This document shows, piece after piece, positions 43,417 through 53,905 of a DNA stretch of 64,000 nt. This DNA comes from Ahaetulla prasina. Lineage: Eukaryota; Chordata; Lepidosauria; Squamata; Colubridae. The stretch covers positions 193,139,436 through 193,203,435 of the forward strand of contig NC_080539.1 of assembly GCF_028640845.1 (NCBI RefSeq), read 5' to 3'. The notes below the pieces were generated by a model. The model searched no databases. It was given only the letters and a program-made list of their open reading frames with translations, and had not been told where the DNA came from. A program made the position numbers and the translations under genes. The number at the start of each line of letters is the position of its first letter. Position 1 is the stretch's first letter.

Positions 43417-45517
43417 ATTCGGATCGGCTGGACATGTTTGGAGGTCCAGCCGATCCGAATCCGACCGAACACTAGTAAGGTCTAATATTCAGACCTACTT
43501 AGTGGCGATAAGAGCGGCAAAACATGATTATTTTTCCACTCTTATTGCATTGGCAGATAAGCGCCCAGCCGCCTTGTTTAGGGTGACCCGCTCCCTTCTG
43601 GTGCAGGGAGCTCAGGAGGACCCCTTGCAGAGCTGGGCTGAGGATTTTGGACAATATCTGTCCGATACGAGACAGTCTGGACACTGATTGGGTAGATTCG
43701 GGTGGGATGATGGAGGTAGTTCTTGAGAATATTATCTGGGGAGAGTTTGATGCTGTGACTCCCGAGGACATGGACAGGATACTGAGGAGGCTGAATGCGA
43801 CCACATGTTCATTGGACCTGTGTCCCTCCTGGTTGGTACTGGCCACACAGGAGGTGTCACGAGGCTGGCTCCTGGGAATTATAAACGCTTCTTTGGTGGA
43901 GGGTGTCTTTCCTACCACCTTGAAAGAGGCAGTGGTGAGGCCCCTCCTTAAGAAGCCCTCCCGGGACCTGGCTATTTTGGCAAATTACCGTCCTGTCTCC
44001 AACCTTCGCTTTGTGGCGAAGGTTGTTGAGAGTGTGGTGGCATGTCAGCTTCCTCGGTACCTGGATGAAACTGTCTATCTAGACCCGTTCCAGTCCAGCT
44101 TCAGACCTGGGTACAGCACGGAGACGACTTTGGTCGCGTTGGTTGATGATCTCTGGAGGTCTCGGGACAGGGGCTGTTCCTCTGTCCTGGTCCTATTAGA
44201 TCTCTCAGCGGCTTTTGATACCATCGACCATGGTATCCTGCTGCGTCGGCTGGGGGGTTTAGGAGTGGGGGGGCACCGTTTTTTGGTGGTTCTCCTCCTA
44301 TCTCTCCGACCGATCGCAGACGGTGTTGGCAGGGGGGCAGAGATCGGCCTTGAGGCACCTCATATGTGGGGTGCTGCAGGGGTCGGTTATCTCGCCTCTC
44401 CTGTTCAACATCTATATGAAGCCGCTGGGTGAGATTATCTGTGGTTTTGGGGTGAAATACCATCTGTACGCTGATGACACTCAGCTGTACATTTCCACCC
44501 CTAACCACCCCAACGAAGCCGTCAAAGTGATGTCCCAGTGTCTGGAGGCCGTGCGGGTCTCGATGGGGAAGAACAGGCTTCAGCTCAACCCATCCAAGAC
44601 AGAGTGGCTGTGGATGCCGGCCTCCTGGTACAGCCAGCTTGTCCCATTGCTGACTGTTGGGGGCGAATCATTGGGCCCCCGGGGGAGGGTTTGCAACTTA
44701 GGCATTCTCCTGGACGATCGGCTGTCTTTTGAAGAACATATGACGGCCGTCACCAGGGGAGCTTTTTATCAGGTTTGCCTGATACGCCAGTTGCGTTCCT
44801 TCCTTGACCAGGACTCCCTATGCACGGTCACTCATGCCCTTGTCACTTCCCGCCTGGACTACTGCAATGCTCTCTACATGGGGCTCCCCTTGAAGAGCAC
44901 CAGGAGACTCCAGCTGGTCCAGAATGCGGCTGCGCGGGTAATAGAGGGAGCACCACGATGCTTCCATGTAACACCTCTCCTGCGCAGTCTGCACTGTTTG
45001 CCAGTGGTCTTCCGGGTGCAATTCAAGGTGTTGGTTGTCACCTTTAAAGCGCTCCATGGCACAGGACTGGGTTACTTATGGGACTGCCTACTGCCACCAA
45101 CAGCCTCCCATCGGCCTGTGCGCTCCCATAGGGAGGGCCTCCTCAGGGTGCCGTCAGTTAAACAATGTCGACTGGCGACCCCCAGGGGGAGGGCCTTCTC
45201 TGTGGGGGCCCCTGCCCTTTGGAATGAGTTGCCTCCGGGGTTGCGCCAACTCCCCGACCTCCAAATGTTCAAACGTGAGCTCAAGACTCTGTTATTTCAT
45301 CGGGCGGGTCTAGCCTAAACGAAACTTTTAAAGTGGGGTTTTATGATGGTTTTATATTAGTTTTTAATTTGATTTGGCCAAATTTTTAGAATTGGTTTTT
45401 TAATAAGCTTTTAATCTTTGTTTATGTTTATGTTTTTATCTTTGGCTGTAAACCGCCCTGAGTCCTTCGGGAGAAGGGCGGTATAAAAATCCAATAAATA
45501 AATAAATAAATAATAAA
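43417..45517 (+). mobile_element. L2-clade LINE, 2.1 kb, the longest copy here
   Basis: Inserted into the 3' UTR of the antisense family-B CR1-like element. It covers the linker upstream of RT (LADKRPAALFRVTRSLL) to the terminal stem-loop (45453-45481) and an (AAAT)n tail. It has lost the endonuclease by 5' truncation. Confidence 0.92.
43430..45318 (+). pseudogene. L2 reverse transcriptase, near complete but frameshifted
   Basis: Three overlapping frames are needed. 43430-43687 gives the linker (VTRSLLVQGAQEDPLQSWAE). 43647-44300 gives RT fingers and palm start (LANYRPVSNLRFVAKVVE, FRPGYSTETTLVALVDDLW, LVLLDLSAAFDTIDHGILL). About 44360-45318 gives LLFNIYMKPLGE, the catalytic LYADDTQLYIS, LNPSKTEWLWM, DYCNALYMGLP and the C-terminus RELKTLLFHRAGLA. 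Frame changes lie near 43680 and near 44280-44330. The final 331-codon frame is otherwise open. An intact protein would be an endonuclease-RT. Confidence 0.9.
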
Positions 45518-46334
45518 TTATATACGAGCATATATAATGAAAGAAAACAATAGGACAGGAACGGTAGGCACTTTTGTGCACTTATGCACACCCCTTATAG
45601 TCCTTTTAGGATTAGGGTGAGGTCAATGGTAGACAGTTTTTGGTTAAAGCTTTTGGGAGTTTGAGAAGAGACCACAGAGTCAGGTAGTGAGTTCCAAACG
45701 TTAACAAATCTGTTACAAAAGTCATATTTTCTGCAATCAAGATTGAAGCGGTTAACATTAAGTTTGAATCTATTGTTTGCTCTTGTATTATTGTGATTGA
45801 AGCTGAAGTAGTCTTTAACAGGAAGGACATTGCAATAGATGATTCTGTGTGTTAAACACAGGTCATGTCGGAGTCGGCGGAGTTCTAAATTTTCTAATCC
45901 CAGGATTTCAAGTCTGAAGGTATAAGGTATTTTGTTGTTTACAGAGGAGCGGAGGACTCTTCTTGTAAAATATTTCTGGACTCGTTCAATTGTATTAATG
46001 TCAGAGATGTGGTATGGGTTCCAGACAGGTGAGCTGTATTCAAGAATGGGTCTTGCAAATGTTTTGTATGCTCTGGTTAGTAGTGTAGTGTTTTTGGAAA
46101 AGAAGCTATGCAAAATTAGTTTTACAACTCTTAGAGCCTTTTTTGCTATGTAGTTGCAATGGGCTTTGGCACTTAGATCATTTGATATGAAAACTCCAAG
46201 GTCTTTTACAGGGTGGGGGTCATCAGTAAGGTAATGTCCATTAAGCTTGTACTTAGTGTTTGGGTTCTTTTTTCCAATATGTAAGACTGAGTATTTGCTG
46301 GTTGAGATTTGGAGTTGCCAAGTTTTAGACCAAT

Positions 46335-46881
46335 TGTTGTGTCTGCGCCCCCCGAGCCGGCCCTGCTGCCAGAAAGTGACTCGGAGCTGGGCCTGCTGCC
46401 AGAAAGTGACTTGGACAGTGAGGGGAAAGGGTCGTCAGGACTTACCTCAGGAGCACCAGCTTCCCTGGCTCAGTTCCAGGAGCCAAAAGCAGGCCAGGTG
46501 AAAGAGATAACGAGGCCTCCATCCCCTGACTCTTTCCCACTCCCCAGGCCATGCCTGCAGACCCAGCTGACAGCAATCAGGCATGGTTGAATCCTAGGTT
46601 TCGTAGGCAGGAGAGGAAGGAACAACAGAAGCAAGGGTGGGGCAGGCCTAGGAAGTGCTGAGTCATGGAGCCACACCCCACAGGATATAAAAGGCAGCGA
46701 GAGCTGGTGTGTCTCTTTGTAACAGGCAAATCCACTGATTGATTAGAGCTGAAGTTTGTGACTCACCAGCGTCGTGGAAAATAACAAGGGCTCTTGGCAG
46801 ATGCTGGCTCTTTTGTCACCAGAGCTGATGGTGCCGGCTAATTAAGCCATCATTCGGATGGAGGCGGAGGAGGACAGAACA
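46335..46881 (+). mobile_element. Solo LTR with 5-bp TSD
   Basis: 547 bp starting TGTTGTGTC and ending GACAGAACA (an imperfect 9-bp terminal inverted repeat with TG...CA). Exact TSDs ccaat lie at 46330-46334 and 46882-46886. Without the LTR and one TSD copy, the CR1-like host sequence is continuous, as in the 51-kb copy. A TATA box (ggatataaaagg) lies about 350 bp in. No internal or coding part, so it is a solo LTR left by LTR-LTR recombination. Related to 39231-39811. Confidence 0.92.
46679..46692 (+). promoter_or_regulatory. TATA box of the LTR promoter
   Basis: Sequence ggatataaaaggca lies directly downstream of the block ccacaccccacag that both LTRs share. The position fits the U3/R boundary of an LTR promoter. 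Activity unknown. Confidence 0.65.
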
Positions 46882-47402
46882 CCAATTGGATACAAAGTCA
46901 AGGTCTTTTTGAAGGGTAGTAGTATTGTTGGTGGTGTTAAATAGCTTAAGATCGTCAGCAAAGAGAACACAATAACTTGAGATATGGTCACAGAGATCAT
47001 TTATGTATAGTATGAAGAGTGTTGGTCCAAGAACGCTGCCTTGAGGAATGCCACTTTTGACAGGAACAGGATTTGATAGAGCATTGCCAATTTTGACCAC
47101 TTAATTGTCTGTTTGATAGGAAAGCAGTTACCCAATTGTGGAGGGGTCCTGAGATGCTGTAGGTTTTTAGTTTTAGGAGAAGTTTATCATGTACTACTGA
47201 GTCGAAAGCTTTACAGAAGCCTATGTAGGTTGCATCTATTGCTTTGCCTTGATCAAGATTTGTAGTCCATATGTTTTTGCAGTGGAGAAGTTGTAAGTTA
47301 CATGATAATTTTTTTCTGAAACCAAATTGTTTATTAGAGAGTAGGTTGTTTGTTTCTAGATGGAGGGTAATGGATTGGTTGATGATAGATTCCATTATTT
47401 TG

Positions 47403-47465
47403 CAGGTGATGCAGGTTGGACTAGATGACTTACAAGGTCCCTTCCAACTCTGTTATTTTGTTATT
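47403..47465 (+). mobile_element. CR1 3'-terminal scrap, sense
   Basis: Contains ggttggactagatgactta and tcccttccaactctgttatt, followed by a degenerate ttattctg tail. Joined directly to the 5' end of the antisense CR1-like element. Confidence 0.85.
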
Positions 47466-48194
47466 CTGAATGTTAGAATTTGTTCCATGGGCCATCTGGG
47501 GCTTTGTCTGAGACTGATTTTGAAACAAGCCATCCTCTTTGACCTCCTTCCCCTTTTCAAAGTGCTACTTACATTTAGTGTCATATGTTGTAATGTGTGC
47601 AAAATCATCATTTAATAAGAAAGGCATGTAACATTTTGCCTACAGAATTAGAAGGAAATTTTCCTGCATTGAAAACAAGCATCTAAGGTCCTTGAAAGGT
47701 AGAATCTGTTAAAAGCTACAGTGTTGTAGTTTTCCTCTTCCTTGTAGCCAAAAAGCTACAAGAAGGCTTGAATATCCTTCTTGATAATTTGTTTGTGAAG
47801 TGTCAGTGGCACTGTTAGTATGCCTGCTACCTATATTTTAAGAAGATAAATTGCATTTGACTGCAATGACACTAATTATAGTAGAGAGGTTCATACTAAG
47901 ACCCCCCTGCTGGCAGCTTCAGCCAATAAACTCTTCGTGATTGACGGGAGTTTCTACCATTTTAGACAAGTGGAATTTCATGAAACTCTTTTTTTCTTCC
48001 TCCTGTCTGGACCAAACGCTGAGAAGAGAAAATGACACAATTATGTTAAATCCAAATTACCACATGACAATCAGAACATCACTTTGCAAAGATCAGCAGG
48101 GATTTGTAATAGACATCTTCAGTTTGGGTTACACAGCCTGATCGGCCATTATATTATTCCAGGGGAGCGGTCCTTGCATTTGCCTCCCACCTCT
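47466..48194. other. Unassigned intergenic sequence
   Basis: No recognisable gene or repeat. Confidence 0.5.
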
Positions 48195-48286
48195 GGGGTG
48201 TGGTGTCTCATGGTTAAAGAGCCAAGTAGGAGACCATGAGTTCTAGTCCCACCTTAGGCAAGAAAGCCAGCTGGGTGACCTTGCCC
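48195..48286 (+). mobile_element. tRNA-derived SINE, 5' head (Sauria-SINE-like)
   Basis: A box-like 'tcatggttaaagagcc' and B box-like 'gagttctagtcccacc' are spaced as in a tRNA head. They are followed by 'aagaaagccagctgggtgacctt', here in pieces, which is characteristic of the squamate SINE group usually moved by BovB. The body and tail are missing after the C run at 48284. Distinct from the SINE at 5.5 kb. Confidence 0.6.
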
Positions 48287-50142
48287 CCCCCCATCACACA
48301 CACATATGCATACTTTATATATACATTTATTATCATTTAATGAGAAAAGGAAAAAGCTATTTGTGAGAAATATATGCTTTCAGGAGATTTGGCCAACAGT
48401 ATTCACTCATAGCAGGGGCTAATATCCATAGTAGTACTTCCAAATGCATTCCTGTGATATTGGCATCATTTCAATAATTTTATAGTACAATTGAATCATG
48501 ATGGCACTCATCCGCTCATTTTCTATTAACTTTGCCTAGAAAATTTCTTGCATTGGCACATGGAAATGAAATGTCAAATTTCTCCTTCATGCTTCGGGAC
48601 ACTGCCCGAATCACAATGATGGTTTGGATAATTGTTATTAATTAAACCCTTTCTATTAGCCCTGTTTTGGCTATAACAAAGTGCACGTGAACGCACTCAG
48701 GCGCTGTGTCTTTTTCATTATGACGAAGGGCAAAACCACTGAGCCCACTTCCTTGAAAGTTTATTGGGGCCTCGTGAGATTTTCATTGTATCATTTCATT
48801 GAGTAGCTAGTCTCTTATGACCTGAATATATATAAGGGGAGCAGAGGTCAGTGGGACAGACATTGCTGCATAGGCTCATTATTGCCAAATTAGATTCACT
48901 GACCTTCACTATCATTTACCAGGAACAGCTGACTAGCTTCAAGGAGCCTTTGGAATGAGTAAATTCATGTCCCACGGCCCTTGCCACCAATCAGTTTTTA
49001 CATGCCTTGACATCTCTTTAATATATGCAGGAATGTTTAGTCACAAGGTTTGCTTTAATATAACAGTGCTCTAAATGGGTCACATTCAGTACAGTGTGTG
49101 CATACGTGCAGTAATGATCCATTCACATCCACATAAATGCTTTCCTAGTGAAATCATAAGAATCTTTTCACATCTCAGTATATTAAAGCAGCAACATTTA
49201 TTGAAAGAAGACAGAAGTGTTTGTGCACTTCTGACTTGCTAGAGCAAAATGCTCTATAACCCTTACATAGACAATTGACCAAAATGCTTTGCTAGTAATA
49301 ATTGGAAACTGCTAAAAGGTAACCCAAACTTAGATTCAGGAAGTTTAACTAATAGGGTGCGTCATACAAGCCCTAGCTGTTTAAGGTAATTTGTTGAATA
49401 AGCCATAATAGGTTGGGTTCACACATGTGATAAACCAAAACTATATGAACTATGCCCTATGCTATCTAGGAGCTAAATTGTTAAAGACTATTTGAATCGA
49501 GGCTTCTGTTAGCTGTACAGTGAAGCTTGTTGAACTTGTCATTCATGTTTCTCACTTTCTGCCTGATTCACAAAGTTAAAAATAGAATGGAAGGATATAC
49601 CTTAGCAAGACTTCTGGAGCAGATCAAGATAAAATAAAACTAACAACACAATAACAAAACTCATTAGATGTATCAAAAATATAATGTATACAAATATGTA
49701 CAAATTGCATTCCCAAACGTGCTCAGTAGAGAAGTTCCATTGAAATTTATGAGAATAAAATATGGAGACAAAAAAGAGAAGCAATTGATAGATTGATCCT
49801 TTCTATGTATATTTCAAAACCACATTATTTATGAAAAGTTCCAAAGTGATTACAGGTCTAATAACAATCTGAATAAAAAGCAGCACATTGAAAAGAGCTA
49901 TTAAAGGGAGTTAATGGCTATGAAAAGCAATTTTAAGAGGTGGTTTTTTAAGTCTATTGTAAAATATACCCTTGATGAATCTAAGGTATTGAAAACGAGA
50001 AGTCATTTCACAGGATAGATGCCATCATGGAAAAGGTTCTCTGCTATGTTGCTATGAATTAGTAGTCTGTAACGCTTCCCCCAAAGAAGCTGAGATAAAA
50101 AATATTCTTGGAATAATCTGTTCTAGAATTTTATTTTTATTT
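48287..50142. other. Repeat-free sequence, possible conserved non-coding DNA
   Basis: No transposon fragment recognised. The part 48540-48980 has balanced composition with several homeodomain-like core sites (ttattaattaaa near 48638) and no coding frame; see findings. Confidence 0.4.
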
Positions 50143-52005
50143 TTTATTTTATTTATTTTGTCACACAGTATATATAAGCATAAGCATGAAATAACTATAA
50201 AATATATAAGCATATATATAAGTATGAGTATGTAACAACTATATTAATTGGATATAACGAAAGGAAACAATAGGACAGGAACGGTAGGCACGTTTGTGCT
50301 CTTATGCACGCCCCTTACAGACCTCTTAGGAATGGGGTGAGGTCAACAGTAGACAGTTTTTGGTTGAAGGTTTGCGGATTTTGGGAAGAAATCACAGAGT
50401 CAGGTAGTGTATTCCAAGCATTAACAACTCTGTTACTGAAGTCATATTTTCTGCAATCAAGTTTGGAGCGGTTAACATTAAGCTTAAATCTATTGTTTGC
50501 TCGTGTATTGTTGCAATTGAAGCTGCAGTAGTCTTCAACAGGAAGGACATTGTAATAGATGATTCTATGGGTTAAACTCAGGTCATGTCGAAGGCAGTGT
50601 AGTTCTAAATTTTCTAAACCCAGGATTCCAAGTCTGGTAGCATAAGGTATTTTGTTATATTCGGAGGAGTGGAGAACTCTTCTTGTAAAATATTTCTGGA
50701 CATGTTCAATTGTATTGATGTCAGAAATGGGGTATGGGTTCCAGAAAGGTGAGCTGTATTCAAGAATTGGTCTAGCAAATGTTTTATATGCTCTGGTTAG
50801 TAGTGTAGTGTTTTTGGAGAAGAAGCTACGCAAGATTAGGTTTACAACTCTTAAGGCCTTTTTTGCGATGTAGTTACAGTGGGCTTTGGCACTTAGATCA
50901 TTTGATATGAAAACTCCAAGGTCTTTAATAGGGTGGGGGTCATCTGTAAGGTAATGTCCATCAAGCTTGTACTTAGTGTTTGGGTTCTTTTTTCCAATAT
51001 GTAAGACTGAGCATTTGCTGGTTGAGATTTGGAGTTGCCAAGTTTTTGACCATTCTGACACAAAGTCAAGGTCTTTTTGAAGGGTAGCTGTATTGTTGGT
51101 GGTGTTAAATAGTTTGACATCATCAGCAAAGAGAACACAATTACTTATAATATGGTCACAGAGATCATTAATGTATAATATGAAGAGTGTTGGTCCAAGA
51201 ACGCTGCCTTGGGGAACGCCGCTATTGACAGGAGCAGGATTTGATAGGGCACTGCCAATTTTGACTACTTGTTATCTGTTTGACAGGAAAGCTGTTATCC
51301 AATTGTGGATGGGTCCTGAGATGCCGTAGGATTTTAGTTTTAGGAGAAGTTTATCATGTACTACTGAGTCGAAAGCTTTACAGAAGTCTATGTAAATTGC
51401 ATCTATTGCTTTGCCCTGATCAAGATTTGTAGTCCATATGTTTTTGCAGTGAAGAAGTTGTAAATTACATGATAATTTGTTTCTGAAACCAAATTGTTTA
51501 TTAGAGAGTAAGTTGTTTGTTTCTAGGTGGAGGGTAATGTATTGGTTGATGATAGATTCCATTACTTTGCAGGTGACGCAGCAAAGAGAGATAGTTCTGT
51601 AATTTTCAACTAGGCTGGGGTCTCCTTTTTTGAAGACAGGGATGACCGTGGCAAGTGACCAAAGTTTGGGAAGGGAACTGGTCGTGAAAGCTTTTTCAAA
51701 GATTATGCTTAGGGGTTCTGCTATATTAGTGGAAAGCTTTTTTAAGAAGTATGCACATAGTCCATCAGGTCCAATAGATAGGGATGGTTTCAGTTTGCGA
51801 AGAGCTTTTTCAACATTATCTTCTGTGAAATCTATATGTGTTAAGTCGTTGTACTCATTGTTGGTACGATTGGGGAATGTCGGGTATAAGCCATTACTGT
51901 TAACAAAGACTGTGCCAAAGAATGTGTTGAAGAGGTTTGCTTTAACTGTTTCATTATTATATTCTTTGCCGTTAGAATCTTTTCTATTAATAACATAATA
52001 ATAAT
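50143..52005 (-). mobile_element. CR1-like LINE (family B), antisense
   Basis: Uninterrupted copy: tail at 50143-50165 (attttatttattttgtcaca), 3' UTR with the 'aataggacaggaacggtagg' block, then RT coding sequence to about 52000. Serves as the reference for the split copy at 43.4-47.4 kb. Confidence 0.92.
50315..52000 (-). pseudogene. CR1-like RT (family B), two long frames
   Basis: Minus strand: 52027-51272 carries the RT start (KLKPSLSIGPDGLCAYFLKK, VIPVFKKGDPSLVENYRTIS, KQFGFRNKLSCNLQLLHCK, IDFCKAFDSVVHDKLLLKL). After a frame change near 51270, the catalytic LFADD is seen shifted ('FSLLMMSNYL' frame, about 51135). 51061-50315 (248 residues) gives WSKTWQLQISTSKCSVLHIG, DLGVFISNDLS, LLTRAYKTFARPILEYSSP and the C-terminus. 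The catalytic region is thus out of frame with its C-terminal half. An intact protein would be the CR1 RT. Confidence 0.9.
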
Positions 52006-52321
52006 AAAAATATATAATTGTCCCCACTGGATGTAATAAATGAGTTCTTTTCAGTCTTCTCTCAATCCAAACAAAAGAGTTATTAATATAAATACAAAAA
52101 TAAATGTTTATAGTGATATGAATATAAAAATATAAATTTAGAGTTAGACAGGTCTAATATATTATTATTAGTATCTAGAGTAGTATAAGGTAGCATGGTG
52201 ATTTTCAATTATTTAAGACAATATAGTAAGAGTAATTTTGTATATTCAATTACTTAATCAATGAAATATTTTTTAATTGTAGATTTTTTGTAAATTCACT
52301 TTTCAATGAAATAGAGTAGAG

Positions 52322-52396
52322 TAGAACAGAACAGAACAGAACAGAACAGAACAGAACAGAACAGAACAGAACAGAACAGAATAGAATAGAATAGAA
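52322..52396. repeat. (AGAAC)n/(AATAG)n microsatellite, L3 tail
   Basis: About 12 agaac units followed by three aatag units, at the 3' end of the L3 element. The AATAG part adjoins the element body as in the copies at 5.8 and 19.8 kb; the AGAAC part is an expansion of a variant unit. Confidence 0.95.
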
Positions 52397-52940
52397 TTTA
52401 TTGGCCAAGTGTGATTGGACACACAAGGAATTTGTTTTGGTGCATATGCTCTCAGTGTACATAAAAGAAAAAGAAAAAAAAAACCTTCATCAAGGTATAA
52501 CATTTACAACACAAATGATGGTCAGAGGGTACAATTTAACCCTTAATGATAGCAACAAAAAGTTACAGTCATACAGTCATAAGTGGAAAGAGAATGGTGA
52601 TGGAAACGATGAGAAGATTAATAGTAGTGTAGATTTAGTAAATAGTTTGACAGTGTTGAAGGAATTATTTGTTTAGCAGAGTGATGGCCTTCGGGGGGAA
52701 AAACTGTTCTTGTGTCTAGTTGTTCTGGTGTGCAGTGCTCTATAGCGTCGGTTTGATGGTAGGAGTGGAAACAGTTTATGTCCAGGATGTGAGGGATCTG
52801 TAAATATTTTCACGGCCCTCTTCTTGATTTGTACAGATCCTCAATGGAAGGCAGGTTGGTAGCAATTATTTTTTATGCAGTTCTAATTATCCTCTGAAGT
52901 CTGTATCTTTCTTGTTGGGTTACAGAACCAAACCAGACAG

Positions 52941-53902
52941 TTATAGAGGTGCAAATGACACACTCAATAATTCCTCTGTAGAACTGATCAGTAGCTCCTT
53001 GGGCAGTTTGAGCTTTCTGAGTTGGCGCAGAAAGAACAGTCTTTGTTGTCCTTTTTTGATGATGTTTTTGATGTTAACTGTCCATTTTAGATCTTGCGAT
53101 ATGATAGAACCTAGAAATTTGAAGGTTTCTACTGTTGATACTGTATTCTCAAGTATTGTGAGAGGTGGAAGTATGGAAGGGTTTCTCCTAAAGTCTACCA
53201 CCATTTCTACAGTTTTGAGTGTGTTCAGTTCCAGATTGTTTCGGTCGCACCACAAGGCTAGTCGTTCAACCTCACATCTGTATGCGGATTCGTCATTGTC
53301 TCGAATGAGACCAATCACTGTTGTGTCATCTGCGAACTTTAGTAGTTTAACAGATGGATCGTTGAAGATGCAGTCATTGGTATACAGAGAGAAGAGAAGT
53401 GGGGAGAGCACACAGCCTTGGGGGCCCCTATGCTAATTGTACAGGTATCTAATGTGATCCCGCTTAGCTTCACCTGTTGCTTTCTGTTTGTTAGGAAGCT
53501 TGTGATCCACTTACAAGTCTGTTCAGGTACTTGTAGCTGGTTTAGCTTAGTTAGAAGAGTATCTGGAATGATGGTATTGAATGCTGAACTAAAGTCTACA
53601 AAGAGGACCCTTACATAGGTCTTTGGAGATTCAGGATGCTGTAAGATGTAGTGCAGAGCCATATTAACAGCATCATCTGTTGATCTATTTGCTTGGTAAG
53701 CAAATTGCAAGGGGTCTAACAGTGGATTCGTGATGGTTTTCAAGTAGGAAAGCAGTTGCCTTTCAAAGGCTTTCATGGCTACAGATGTTAAAGCAACTGG
53801 TCTGTAGTCATTCAGTTCCTTGATAGTGGGCTTGTTCGGCACTGGGATGATGGTAGAGTGTTTGAAGCAAGAAGTAACATAGCATTTGTTTGCTATGTTC
53901 AT
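52941..53902 (-). pseudogene. L3/CR1 reverse transcriptase, frameshifted
   Basis: Minus strand 53902-53339: [87 protein letters not shown]. After a frameshift near 53420, 53411-52941: [13 protein letters not shown], the catalytic [47 protein letters not shown]. It ends 'FFLRQLRKLKLPKELL' with degeneration. The endonuclease is missing. Only one clear frameshift is needed across 320 residues, so the copy is fairly young. Confidence 0.9.
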
Positions 53903-53905
53903 TTT

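Larger units (their letters stand above)
45595..47395 (-). pseudogene. CR1-like RT (family B), disrupted
   Basis: Minus-strand segments: 47395-46997 has the RT fingers/palm start (QFGFRKKLSCNLQLLHC, FCKAFDSVVHDKLLLKL). 47100-46895 has GIPQGSVLGPTLFILYIND and the catalytic LFADDLKLFNTTN. After the LTR, 46113-45595 has the C-terminal part (LLTRAYKTFARPILEYSSP, VQKYFTRRVLRSSVN, LGLENLELRRLRHDL). The LTR interrupts the frame directly after the palm. Not functional. Confidence 0.88.
43393..47402 (-). mobile_element. CR1-like LINE (family B), antisense, split by L2 and an LTR
   Basis: Three pieces of one element: the tail at 43393-43416 (ttatttattttt gtcacaaca), 45518-46334, and 46887-47402. Between them lie an L2 (43417-45517) and a solo LTR (46335-46881). 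The order and orientation of the pieces match the uninterrupted copy at 50143-52005. The element is 5'-truncated in its RT region. Confidence 0.88.
52312..53905 (-). mobile_element. L3-type CR1 LINE, antisense, 1.6 kb
   Basis: Longest L3 copy here. The tail at the left is an (AGAAC)n array (52322-52380) merging into (AATAG)n (52381-52396). The shared 3' UTR (ttattggccaagtgtgattg) follows, then RT coding sequence to about 53900. Confidence 0.92.
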
